A stretch of DNA of 64,000 bases from Massospora cicadina. Its lineage: Eukaryota; Entomophthoromycota; Entomophthoromycetes; Entomophthorales; Entomophthoraceae. Under the pieces are notes generated by a model, which was not told the DNA's origin, did not search any database, and was given only the letters and a program-made list of their open reading frames with translations. Both the position numbers and the translations under genes were made by a program. The stretch lies in NCBI GenBank assembly GCA_022478985.1, contig JAKSZP010014544.1:124001-188000 (forward strand), in the 5' to 3' direction. The number at the start of each line of letters is the position of its first letter. Positions within the stretch are counted from its first letter, which is position 1. Below, piece by piece: positions 42,070 through 52,367 of the stretch.

Positions 42070-42781
42070 GTTGCTAAAATTTTTGACAATGAGCACCCCT
42101 ACCACAAAATTTTGGTACTGAAGACCATTCAGATCCTTTCTGATCAGCTTTATCAGATCTCAAAATTCTCACGCTTAATCCCAGAGTGCTATAAAGCCAT
42201 GCACTTGACTTTATCCACCAGATTGCTTATTGTATGTGATGAAGCAATGAATTGACTCAAGATCAAATGTCCTGTAAGTCTGTCAATTCTAGAACTGTGG
42301 TTAGCAATGGTGATAGCCAACCAGCAATGGTTGGAGGTTCTAGGGAACTAGCAGCCCAATTTCCCAGTCCTTTATTTTTGGCTGGATAAACTGTATTCCA
42401 CCCTCCCCTCTTACTTTTAATTTAATTTAATTTTTAATAAAGTATGGAGTTTAAAAACCTCAACTTATCTTAAAATACCTCCTCTAGTATAATCTTCTCA
42501 TCTTTTAGCTCTTAAATTTTTATAAAGGTTGGTTGTTTGAAACCTAGCACAATCACTCTTATTTAATTACTTTTTATCATTTAAACTATTTATATAGATA
42601 AAACTGATATTGCAAGTGTAGTAAAACTAAAAAAATGATTAACTATTATAGTTATCAAAATTATTTAAAATTATTGTATATCTGTATTTACTTTGATTTT
42701 ACTTTAGACAATAAGATGGTAAGTTCTATAATTTTGAGTAGTTAACAATCAAGTTCAATTAAGTACTTATAACTTAGGATA
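42070..42781 (+). other. AT-rich sequence with a ~60-codon open remnant
   Basis: Begins with an open + strand frame (NEHPYHKILVLKTIQILSDQ..., to 42255), then AT-rich sequence without further structure. Probably the continuation of the sequence cut by gypsy-3. Function not recognised. Confidence 0.35.
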
Positions 42782-42794
42782 TGTTAGCTTATTA

Positions 42795-43030
42795 GCTTGT
42801 ATATATATTGTATATTTTAATTTATTCAATGTGGGCTGACCTGGGGACAATATTGCACTGATTAATGGGGAATCGAATTAATGGGAAAGGAGGATAAAAT
42901 CTGGAAAACCTCCATGCGCAGCACTCTAATAGGCCAGGAGCTCCATGGACCACCTTGCTATTTGCTATCTTGGTTTGTGGTATTGGTACACAATGCTAAC
43001 ACAGTTATAACGTATTCTACCCAAAGGATT
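42795..43030 (-). mobile_element. SINE-like element, decayed copy
   Basis: ~236 bp related to 46329-46575. The minus-strand 3' tail reads GGTCAGCCCACATTGAATAA, then A/T. Candidate target duplication TGTTAGCTTATTA (42782-42794) / TGTTAGCTTACTA (43031-43043). Nearly every CpG of the other copy is TG or CA here. Confidence 0.65.
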
Positions 43031-43199
43031 TGTTAGCTTACTATTCATCATCCATTCATTTTTAAAAATAATTACTTTATTTGATTTTCCTTATTATGAC
43101 TTAAAATAACTGTTTAAGTTGTTTCCCTAATTTATAAAATATCTGTGCCAAGTTAGGTTGAATTTGGTTCAGTAGTTTAGAAGATGATATGTCACATTA

Positions 43200-43860
43200 T
43201 ACACATAATGTTTTTTAAATATAGAAATGTTTTGCTTAGTAGTTTGATAGTATTTGATTGATCCGATAGGTCTAATTTTAATTGGCTGAGTGGTCGGTGC
43301 TTTTTGGTCAATTTGATAGATCCAATAGTTTTAGGTAAGTGGTTAATAGTTGGTTGGGAATTAAAATTTAAATTGGATTTAGCCAAGTGTTGGTGAATTT
43401 TGGTTGAATTGATAAAGCTTAATTTCCTTTGGCTGAGGTTTTGGTGAAATTTGGCTGTTTCTTACATTCAATTGGTTTTAGCCAAGTAGTTGATGGGTTT
43501 TGGTTGATCCAATAGGTTCTTTGGCTTTGTCAAATAGTTTGATGGTATTAGAGTAATTCGCTAAATTCATTTGGGTTTGGCTAAGTGATTGGTGGTTTTT
43601 GATTGATTTGATAATTCAACTGTATTAGGTAAACGAATCCTCTCAAGCCTATTGGCTAAGATCAAGTTTAGTATCTGATATAATACCTGTTTTTAGCAGA
43701 TCGATAAGTAAGGTCTCCTGGTCCTCTTATCTTGAATAAAGTATTGGGTAAACGGTTGGTGATTAATCAGTTTGATATGTTCGATGGTAATGTAATGAGT
43801 AAGCGATTTCATGTTATCTATAATATAGAACCTAAATTAATCAGTTCAAATTGGCTGATA
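43200..43860. repeat. Degenerate minisatellite
   Basis: Recurrent decayed units of ~55-70 bp built on TTTGGCTAAGTGGTTGGTG, TTTTGGTTGATTTGATA and CCAATAGG words. No coding signal. Confidence 0.55.
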
Positions 43861-43866
43861 AATAAA

Positions 43867-43895
43867 CCCGAGCAACGCCGGGTAGCTCCGTTAGT
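43867..43895 (+). other. Possible Helitron-type 3' end
   Basis: CCCGAGCAACGCCGGG hairpin (CCCG/CGGG) followed 9 nt later by TTAGT before T. It resembles the hairpin-CTRRT 3' terminus of Helitrons, with CTAGT changed to TTAGT. No 5' TC end or Rep/helicase found. Confidence 0.35.
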
Positions 43896-43975
43896 TTAAA
43901 ATAAATTGTACCAAGTTTGATTAAAAAGGGTTCAGTATTTAGATGTGGAACGTATATGCCCACATACATACAAGG

Positions 43976-44049
43976 TGGAGCAGATTAACGGGCAATTTTT
44001 AAAGGATGTAAATAAAAAGTCCTTTCAAATTGCCCGTTAATCTGCTCCA
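43976..44049. repeat. 74-bp near-perfect inverted repeat
   Basis: Arms 43976-44006 and 44020-44049 (TGGAGCAGATTAACGGGCAA..., ~30 nt, one indel/mismatch) around a ~13-nt loop. Could be a MITE or foldback remnant, or the structured element of an RNA. It lies ~125 bp before the DUF1764 gene. Confidence 0.85.
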
Positions 44050-44102
44050 TCTGTACATATCTCAATGACATTTATTTATGCTAATATATATAAATATTAA
44101 AG

Positions 44103-44147
44103 ATAAGAATATCTTTTTTTTAGTACTAGATGGTATAAGAATATCTT
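44103..44147 (-). mobile_element. Stub 2: 19-bp LINE-1 3'-end insertion with 13-bp TSD
   Basis: Insert 44116-44134 (minus: ACCATCTAGTACTAAAAAA), flanked by ATAAGAATATCTT at 44103-44115 and 44135-44147. It ends 26 bp before the DUF1764 start codon. Confidence 0.9.
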
Positions 44148-44172
44148 GGTTTTATATTTTTGAAGTATAGCA

Positions 44173-45630
44173 ATGGGAAAGAAAAGGAGGTTTCAAAAAC
44201 AGTGTGATTTACCTAGAAATGATGAGAAGCAAGGTAAAAGAACTTTTAAAATATCTTGGTCCAGTATTTTCTTTTTCGATACCATTAGCCTGCATTCTCA
44301 TGTTTTGTGCGATGCAAAAGAATTGTTTGTAACATCCGTTCTTAATACTATTTACATACAGCTTATTGATTTCGAGCAAGTCATTCCTCAAAATCACATT
44401 TCTGAGTTTTATGTCCTAAAATAATCAGCCAATTTTTCTTATAAAAGTTTACGTTTTTTCCATTTTTTCTCTGATATAGAATCATTTTTAAGTGCAGCGC
44501 AAAAATTAGCAACTGTTTTGGTTTTTTAATTAATAAAAGGTACACATTTTTTACTCTGCATCGTATTGTTGGAACATAGCTTATGTCTCTTCTGAATAAA
44601 TCTTTATTTCATGTCTTTTTTATCAAAATCAAACTTTGCAAACAATATTGGTTGAACAACTTTTTATAGAAAATGCTTCCGTTGCTTTCCTAGATGAACT
44701 GTTTTCATCTATAGGTAAGAAGAGAAAAGCTGTTGAAAAAGAAGAAACTGGTAAGCCTAAACTTATTCTTTTTGCTAAACACACTTTGTATGCAAATATC
44801 ATTGTTTTTATGTAGCTTATGATTTAATTGTACATTTACTTTTTTACTAATAGTGAGCCAAACAGTAAAAAGAATGCCAATTCGGAAAAGGACTCCACTA
44901 GGAGTAACCCTTCTAAGCTAAACATGGTGCCTAATGACGATTTCTTTGACAGCCGAGGGATAAAAGCTAGTAGGTTAATTTTATAAAGCATGTTATATTT
45001 TTTAAGAGCACTTCCTATTTTAAAAAAACTTTTGCATTTCTTTCAAGACTTTTTTATACTTTTTTTGAATTTATATGAGTTGTCCGGTTTTTATTTTAGT
45101 TTTTAGGTTAAATTTTCTTTATGTTGTTTTGTGGACGTTCTTTTATTGCAAAATCCTGATGATCTCTAATTTTTTCAAACCATAGCTTTGCATATCATAT
45201 TTTATACTTATTGTTCAACTTACGCTCATTTCCGCTAAACCTCTGAGGTTTAAATTGGCTGTTTTCTTTAGAATAGGAACTACTAAATACATTTAGTTTT
45301 TACAAAGATTTACTGGATTATTTTTATCTTTTACTTTACATTCTATTCTACCGTTAAATTGCTTTAATTTTTTATCATCCTTGGTATTGTGTTTTATTTT
45401 TAGATGCGTATTTATCTTATTTGGAATATATAAACATTTTCAGTGAATTCTAATTTAAATATTTAAATTTGTTTAATTAGAAAGAAAGACTACTGAAGAA
45501 GGATATAGAATATATTCCTTAAAGGAGCTTAATATTGGTCATGGGGGAGGAGGTAAGTGTTTGTATAATTTATACTAAACCTTGTTTAGATACCAAAGAC
45601 TGCCCATTTGACTGTCAATGCTGCTTTTAA
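44173..45630 (+). CDS. DUF1764-family protein gene with introns
   Basis: The only host gene recognised. Proposed exons: 44173-44233 (MGKKRRFQ...), 44670-44750 (FLDELFSSIGKKRKAVEKE, phase fits), ~44854-44969 (NDDFFDSRGIKA), 45481-45552 (KTTEEGYRIYSLKELNIGHG) and 45590-45630 (DTKDCPFDCQCCF, stop). The FFDSRG...EG..IY...EL.IG.GGG...CPFDCxCCF pattern is the signature of DUF1764, a small conserved eukaryotic protein of unknown function with a lysine-rich N-terminus. The last intron (45553-45589) is only 37 nt with TACTAAAC. The join between exons at 44750 and 44854 does not keep phase with the simplest splice sites, so an alternative site, a micro-exon or a mutation is needed there. Intron 3 is 511 nt. 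Confidence 0.78.
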
Positions 45631-46316
45631 ATATTGCTTATTAAGGCTTTGTCTGATGCAATATCTGTACAGTTTTACCAAACTTTTCATATTATTTGTA
45701 AAGATTATTATCATAATAAATCAATATTTACATTAACCCAGTCAGGCTTAATTGTACGTACGATTCTCTATTGCTAAATAATTTGTGTTTGTTGGCAAAC
45801 TAGAGTAAGACTTAAAACTTGTTGAATTATATTTTTATATAACATATCTTGCTGAATATCAGCAACATTTTCGCCTGAGCTCTAAGGTCTTTTAGTCATT
45901 CAATTGACAGAAGCTTTCTTTGTTCATGTATTTTAGCGTAAAAACTGTATTATAGAGTTTTCAATATTCTATGGCGTTCAGGAGCTCAAATTATGACTAT
46001 ATAAGGCCTAGACTAAAGAAAATAAGATATTTGTATTTTTAACATGATAGTATAAACAAAATCATTTGTTCATCTTTGTGAACCCTGAAAACATTAGCGT
46101 TTTTAGGATAGTACTAATATTAAGTTAATAAGGGTGTATATCCAGTAGAACCTTATTGTACCTTTTCTACATTGTAATTTCTATCATGAATTATTTTGCT
46201 GCGTTGTCTAGATCATACTAAAGCTCCTATAAATTCACATCAATTTTTACAAATAATACAAAATATAATGATCTAATTCAGAGAAATTTGCGCTATGGAT
46301 TTGTTTTCATGGTTTT
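45631..46316. other. AT-rich intergenic sequence
   Basis: No convincing ORF or repeat seen; presumably includes the DUF1764 3' UTR. Confidence 0.4.
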
Positions 46317-46328
46317 TATCTCACTACA

Positions 46329-46575
46329 TTAAAATTTTATTCGAGGCGGGCCGACCTGGGATGGTACCGCACCGATGAGGGGAAGTGAAGAAAATGGGAA
46401 AGGAGGCTAACCCGGAAAACCTTCATGCGTGGCGTATGATAGGTCAGGAACTCCATGGACCGCATTGCTATTCGCTATCTTGGTTCGGGACATTGGTGCG
46501 CAACGCCAACACAGTCATAATCGTCCCCCACCCAAAGTTCATCTACCGGGATCAAACTGGGAGACAATGGTAGTG
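46329..46575 (-). mobile_element. SINE-like element, CpG-rich copy
   Basis: 247 bp flanked by TATCTCACTACA at 46317-46328 and 46576-46587 (12 bp, identical). The minus-strand 3' tail is CAGGTCGGCCCGCCTCGAAT then AAA and A/T. This resembles the tail of the ORF1-only elements. It may be a SINE or a short 5'-truncated LINE. The 62-codon + strand frame inside is probably fortuitous. Confidence 0.72.
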
Positions 46576-46587
46576 TATCTCACTACA

Positions 46588-47323
46588 ATTTTAAACGTGT
46601 TTTTATCTTTAGTCACACATCAAGCCACAACTAATGCTAGCCCAACAAAACAAAGAGTAATATTAGTAATGCTTGACATAGGAGTGTAAAAGTTTTTGCA
46701 TTGTAATTAACCTTATCTACAATAAAGGTATAGAGGAGGGTTATAATTTATCGATCATTTTATTAGAAGGCTGTTGCAAACTTGAGTGTTCATAGCAAAA
46801 TATACATTAAGGAAAGTTCTTTCATCTGTAAAGTAAAATCTTTATAAAGTTGATACAAAAAGTTTATATTGTATAATATTGGCAATTATTAAGCAAAACC
46901 ATAATTAAAAAGAATTTTTGCTGAGGTTTAAGTTCTCAACTTTTACAAAAAAATAAACGTCTGTTTTAAAGCTTACCAAAAACTTTACTTATTTTTATTT
47001 TTTCTGTAGTTAGATTATAATTTTTTTGTTAAAATATAAGAATAGATGGCATTGAGTCATATTTAGGAAAAGATAAGGCAATGATTATATGATGGACAAG
47101 TATTAAAATTCTTACATTAGTATATTAACAAAAACTTCTTGATTTCTAATACTCTGAAGATATAAAGTGGTTTATAAAAATCCTTCTTAAAATTGCTTAA
47201 AGTTGTATTTTTATCTGTGGTGCACTTAAGTAACAGGTGATATTACTAATATTTTTGTAGAAAGCAAAAAAGCTAAATAGAAAGTGAAATTTATTGATAG
47301 CTATAATGTATTATATGTTTATC
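46588..47323. other. AT-rich sequence, nothing recognised
   Basis: Over 70% A+T by eye, no ORF over 60 codons, no terminal repeats noted. Confidence 0.4.
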
Positions 47324-47340
47324 TTATATAACAGAATATT
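47324..47340. repeat. TSD of ORF1-only copy C (left)
   Basis: TTATATAACAGAATATT, identical to 50692-50708 (17 bp). Confidence 0.92.
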
Positions 47341-47449
47341 TTATTTTTTATTTAACCAAGGCAAGCTGACTAGGGGACGGACAATACCAAGCTCCAAGGA
47401 GCAAAACTTGTACTAAACCAGAATTTAACAAACAGAAGGAGATGAGCAT

Positions 47450-48110
47450 ATCACTTAAACCAAATTGAAAGATACATAAAGAAACTAAAATGATCCTACC
47501 AGATTAGATGTGGTAAACTGCTATGCATCTATGGTGGGGGTGAGACAGGATCTGGGAGGCTCATCTTACTCCTCTGTGTCAGACAGTGTATGGCAGAGCG
47601 CTGAGAGCACAGGCATGGGTGCATCCTCAAAAGGGGGTCAAAGCAACAGAGTGGCTCAAGCAGCTTAAATTTAGCTATGAGGAGGGTGGTAATATATTCA
47701 GATAAGCTTTTTCAGCATTGAGGTGAACTTTGGTTAGTGTGGTGAAGGTGGCGATGTTTTTGCTGGTAATATAATTCTTGGGGCCAAATTTTGTGACCAT
47801 CACAACTTTTTGTACTGCCTTGTGGGCAATTTGGTGGATGTTAAGTTCTGAGGATAGCTTGCTAGATAAATTAATTCAGCACGCTTAATCAGGCTAAAGT
47901 TTGGCCAAATGATCCTTGATTTTGCCAGTGGCTTACAGTATTCAGACTGTTCAAAAACTCACTAGGCATATTCAAATAGCTTCAACTCTTCTGGCCAATT
48001 TTGGGCTTGATTTTCCCTCTGTAATTGGGAACTTCAGCTGAGGCAGGCAAAGTTGTAAGCTTTGGATATTGAGATCCTGGCTTGCTGACACTCTCCAAAA
48101 GTGACTTTAG
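47450..48110 (-). pseudogene. ORF1-only copy C, C-terminal coding part
   Basis: Decayed equivalent of the C-terminal domain of copies A, B and D (ends near TAT...PDPVSPP). Multiple stops. Confidence 0.5.
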
Positions 48111-48118
48111 ATAAAAAC

Positions 48119-49249
48119 TGAAAATAGGATTATATAAAATAGATCTTTATTAGGCTATATTACTTGATAATTATTCATTAGTACAAGCAACGGTATTTAT
48201 ACTTCTAGGGCATCTTCTGGCCACATTTGAGCATGTAATCTCAAAAGACTATTTTTCACCTCAGTTTAGCCCTTGAACTGATATGACTGAGATCTATTAC
48301 TAGGTTTATTGGTGACAAAATACTCTCATATTCAGGAGGATTTCAGGGACAAAAATCACAACAACAAACGTGCAAAATTGTCCTAGGATCATCTCAAAAT
48401 GAGTTTCATCATACTGCTGATGAAATACAAATTCTGGGAGATTTTGGCACTGATTTAAATAAATGACATACCCTTAATTGGGATGTTGGAAGGCCACTAT
48501 CAATAGCACTAGGTACTCCCATTTGGGTGGTCCATGTGCAAGTGCTATTATGCTAGTTACATGTATCAACATACAAGAAATTATTTTAGGATTAGCTCAA
48601 AATATGTTTTTGTCACACAGCTGACAAAAACAACTTCCTAATTGGGATGTCAACTGGCCTCTTGATAGCACTAAGTACTCCCATTTGGGCGGTCCTTGTG
48701 CAAGTGCTATCATGCCAATTATGAGGATTGACATACAAAAGTTTCTCCAAGGTGGGAAAAGGATAACGTTCTTTCATCTATTTGTTCATGGGATTTAAAG
48801 ATATTTTCTTCAGGTCAATCCCTGACAATTTTTCATGTTGAATATTTAATTTTGGTCCCAATTAATTTGTACTAGTTGCCAAGGATTTAGTGCAGCAATA
48901 ATTGGCCTAACTGCCCCCCCTTGGGTTGGGACCATCTAGTACTAAAAAAAATAATTGGCCTAACTGTGTGATTGTATTTGGCCCAGGTTATAATAGAATA
49001 ATCAATTTGAATTAACTTTGAGTTAATCAATAAGGGCTGAGTAGTTGCAGAGAGGATTGGCCTAAATGTGTGAGTGTATTCAGCCTAAGCTTTTGATAAT
49101 ATAATTAAATCCACATTGTGATAATCAGCCTGAGCCATGTTATTGCAATAGACTTTAATTATATAATAGCTTGTGCATTAGAAGGATAATCAGCCTGATA
49201 TGTTGGTTGTCAAAGGGTTTATTTTTAGGTCAACCACCAGAATCTAACA
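48119..49249. repeat. Unidentified insert in copy C with internal repeats
   Basis: Interrupts copy C. Bounded by TGAAAATAGG and AATCTAACA, so it could be a solo LTR on the minus strand (TGTTAG...TTTTCA), but I find no target duplication. Contains two diverged ~165-200-bp direct repeats (around 48380-48745; ACTCCCATTTGGG.GGTCC in both) and smaller repeats near 48890-49090. Confidence 0.35.
48897..48966 (+). mobile_element. Stub 3: 36-bp LINE-1 3'-end insertion with 17-bp TSD
   Basis: Insert 48914-48949 (C-run, TTGGGTTGGGACCATCTAGT, ACTAAAAAA), flanked by AATAATTGGCCTAACTG at 48897-48913 and 48950-48966. It is the longest stub. Confidence 0.92.
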
Positions 49250-49638
49250 GTGGAATTGGAGAAATTCTTTTTTATTAACTTGTTGCATGGGGGGAAGGAC
49301 AGGGGTGGGTATCCCCTTAGCTAAGACTTGAACTGATTTTGCTAAGGCCTTTTGGAGGGGTGACAATCAGGGGAGGCAACAGCCTCTTTAATGAGCCAGT
49401 GGTCACTTCAAAAATCAGCATCAGAGCGTAGAGCATAGTGCTTAGTTGAAAATTGAGCTGCATAATCTGCGTTTAGGAATATTTCAAGGCTTGGGGCCTT
49501 GACCAATTTGGGGACAGATTCCCCAAGTCATCAACTTTCTCCAAATAATCCCAGGAATTTTTGTTAAAACGATAGGTCAATTGGCATATGGGTGGGGTGG
49601 ATTGGGTGGCTGGGTGGTTTTTTTGAATTTACTGGGGT

Positions 49639-50600
49639 TCATGCTGGCTCCTGATTAGTTGTAGTAGAAGTTGTGATTTGACATGTAGGTTCCTTATTGG
49701 CTGAATTCATGGCATTTGTATTTACCATTTTGAGTGGAGGGGGATGGAGGATTGTGCCCCATTTAAAAAAAGTTTTTATGTTAGCAATGGGAGCATCATG
49801 AGGGGAGTCAAGCGTGTGGGCTCCAGCTTGGGCTATGGTGGGGCAGCACCAATTTGAGTAGTCCAGGTCAAAACAAATGAGGCAGATCATGTGCTCTTTA
49901 TCTACTCTGGCTCAGAAAGGGTGGTCAGGGGCAGAGGGGACAACAGTGCAATGGGAATCAAAATGGCAATTTTGGTTGATATTGGGCATATAGTTTCAAA
50001 GGTGTGAGGGCCCACAAGTTGGTTAGCTCCATTGGAAACCACAAATTGTAGAATGTGGTCAGCGCCATATACTGACAACCCAGCTATTAGTTCATTGTAT
50101 AAAGTTTCAGGAGGGAGGTGGCTGGGGAGGCCTGAAAATTGAACCACAAGAGTGTTGTAATCAGGCAACTGGGTGCAAGTGGTTGGGATGGAGGTTCTCT
50201 GGAACACCAGGGGAATGTTGGCTGCGATTGCAGCATTGGCTTCACAAGTGAAGCTGGGGTCTAAGTACCCTTGTAGAGGTGAAAGTTGATAAAGCCTGTG
50301 GGCTACATAAGCGCCTGGGCTAATTCTATGATTTGTTTGTTATTATATGGAAACAAGTTGCCATATTCAACCTGGAGGCTGAATCACATCTTGCTTTGGG
50401 GAAGCATAATGGGGCTACAAGGCACCACTTGGGAACATGCAAGGTGGAGGGTGAGATCCTTAGGGGGAACATATTGACCTGAGGCCTTGGGGGCTGGTCA
50501 ACCTAGTTCAAAAGTGTTTTCCCACTGGGCGGAAGATGCTAGGGGGTTTCACCACTGCCCCATTTTAAAGCAGCAGGCAGTAGGCTGAGGATATTAAGGT
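49639..50600 (-). pseudogene. ORF1-only copy C, RNA-binding and knuckle part
   Basis: Frames 49902-50207 (LVVQFSGLPSHLPPETLYNE, shared with copies A and B) and 49639-49890 (CLICFDLDYSNWCC, a knuckle with His changed to Tyr). The N-terminal part (50207-50600) is present in decayed frames. Confidence 0.8.
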
Positions 50601-50691
50601 TTTGCTGTGTGTCAGGTTTTTAGAGTTGTTTAGTTCTGCTGTAATTTTTTAAATTTGCTCAAATGTGATGTTGAGCGGAAAGAACAGTTTT

Positions 50692-50708
50692 TTATATAAC
50701 AGAATATT
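50692..50708. repeat. TSD of ORF1-only copy C (right)
   Basis: Identical to 47324-47340. Confidence 0.92.
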
Positions 50709-50751
50709 ATGAGTTTGCATTTTGTATCACATCCCACTTACAAAACTTAAG

Positions 50752-50808
50752 ATTAGTATAATAGTGGGTTGGGACCATCTAGTACTAAAAAAATATTAGT
50801 ATAATAGT
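50752..50808 (+). mobile_element. Stub 4: 29-bp LINE-1 3'-end insertion with 14-bp TSD
   Basis: Insert 50766-50794 (GGGTTGGGACCATCTAGTAC then TAAAAAAAT), flanked by ATTAGTATAATAGT at 50752-50765 and 50795-50808. Confidence 0.92.
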
Positions 50809-51533
50809 AAAATTTAAGCGAAAAGTTTTCAAACTCTGTAATACTAGACTTAAATTATAAACTAAAAACTGTGGCCTATGTTATACTAAGGAAATCCATG
50901 TATACTAACTAAACATTAATAACTATATAAGAGTTTTTGAAAGCATAAATTGTGTGCAAGAAACAAAGGTGGCAAAATAGGAGTAAGTAGAATAATATCT
51001 AAAGGTATGCTGGAACTTTTTATATCTTAAAATACAATATAAATTTAAACTTTTTCATTTAAAATGAGTACCTTAATTGTTTTGATATATAAAACTAATT
51101 TACATACTTTATTTAATAAAAGATGTATTATTGAAATAATATATTTTTATTACAGTAGAGAATTGATGATAAAAATAATTTAAAAACTATAAAAAGCCAA
51201 AAAAACTAATTACTTAGTTTAACTTACCATGTTGTTCCACTTTATATAGTAATCAGAACTCCGAGGCATTAATTTAAGCTAAAGATAAAAAAGCTCAACT
51301 AGCTCATCTTTATCATATCATTCTAATAATTAATAAAACTGAATTTTATCTGTACAAATACTTAATCTGAGTCAGAATCATGAGAATAACTGATTATATT
51401 AGTGGTACAAATTATAATAAACAGAGGCTATTTTTATACATCTTTTATCTAGTAAAAGTTTGTGTCTAGTATTTGCATAGATAATTCATTTGAGATTAAA
51501 AATTGGCCAAGAAAAATTCCTTTGAGATAGATT
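50809..51533. other. AT-rich sequence, nothing recognised
   Basis: No ORF or terminal repeats noted. Confidence 0.4.
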
Positions 51534-51585
51534 AGTAATGTTTTCCTCTCATCTAGTACTAAAAAAAAAGTAATGTTTTCCTCTC
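51534..51585 (+). mobile_element. Stub 5: 18-bp LINE-1 3'-end insertion with 17-bp TSD
   Basis: Insert 51551-51568 (ATCTAGTACTAAAAAAAA), flanked by AGTAATGTTTTCCTCTC at 51534-51550 and 51569-51585. Confidence 0.92.
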
Positions 51586-51814
51586 AGAATTTATTATTAA
51601 CCAAAATGTTAACAGATTTATAACCATGTAGGGATTTTAACCAGATTATGCTTTTTTCCAATATGTTTAAAGTTAGCATTCTATTTAATCAGCAAGGTTT
51701 CCAATTTAATTAAAAAGTTTCAATAATATTTAGACTTCTAAATAAGAAGTTATAACTTAGTTTAATTGATTGTAGCTATTTTGATGATTTTAAGGCTTAT
51801 GAAAGTATTGGGGA

Positions 51815-52346
51815 TGTTCCACATTAATTTTTAATGTGACCAATATTTGTGGGTGCATTTGGCACAGCTTTTGGACATGTTTTTATGAAGCTCTGACTTA
51901 GTCATTAATTCAATTAATTTATTATGCTATGTCAGTGACTATTTACTACCCAGAAACTAATGTCAATAATTTGTAATTTAATTGTTAGCTATTACCTTAC
52001 ACTTGAATTATGTTTTTACCTAATCCTAGATTTAAACAAACACTATATTAAGGTGATGAAGAACATTATCTTATTTCTGGTAGAAGCTACCAATGTGATT
52101 ATTAAATAGGTGTACACTTGGCTGTCACTTGTCACCTATAAATACCCTCCTATTATCCCTAGTAAATTATCTTGAATTATATAAAGTTTATCCAAAAGTT
52201 TTAAGCAGTGTTTTCCTGTTAAACTAACGTCAAGTTGTCAATATGTTGATAATCTTTTTGGGCTTAGATTAGTTTTTCTGTACTCATACAGAAAATCAAC
52301 TTTAAATTCAACCCTCCACAGACCTGTGCAGTTACCACTTATAACA
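51815..52346 (+). repeat. Probable LTR remnant, gypsy-5-like priming
   Basis: A sequence ending ...TTATAACA is followed by AG and a PBS identical in type to that of gypsy-5. The 5' boundary (TGTTCCACATT, 51815) is a guess because no partner LTR is in the window. Confidence 0.4.
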
Positions 52347-52348
52347 AG

Positions 52349-52367
52349 TGGTGCTCACTACAAGGGG
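52349..52367 (+). promoter_or_regulatory. Primer binding site of a truncated LTR element
   Basis: TGGTGCTCACTACAAGGGG, versus TGGTGCTCACTACAGGGG in gypsy-5 (31622-31639). ~270 bp of unrecognised sequence follow before copy A. Confidence 0.65.

Larger units (their letters stand above)
47341..50691 (-). mobile_element. ORF1-only retroelement, copy C
   Basis: 3.35 kb on the minus strand between 17-bp perfect duplications. It has the 5' terminus AAAACTGTTCTTTCCGCTC, a hairpin (GCTCAA...TTGAGC, 50657-50676), an ORF1-type coding region (50207 to ~47500) and the 3' tail GTCAGCTTGCCTTGGTTAAA. No RT or endonuclease. Its extra length comes from an unidentified insert (48119-49249) that itself carries LINE stub 3. 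Confidence 0.9.

Noticed and set aside
46105..46120. TAGTACTAA near 46110 as a LINE stub
   Set aside because: No A-tail and no duplication around it.
46385..46573. 62-aa frame in the SINE-like element
   Set aside because: The related copy at 42795 does not keep it, and the element is oriented the other way by its tail.
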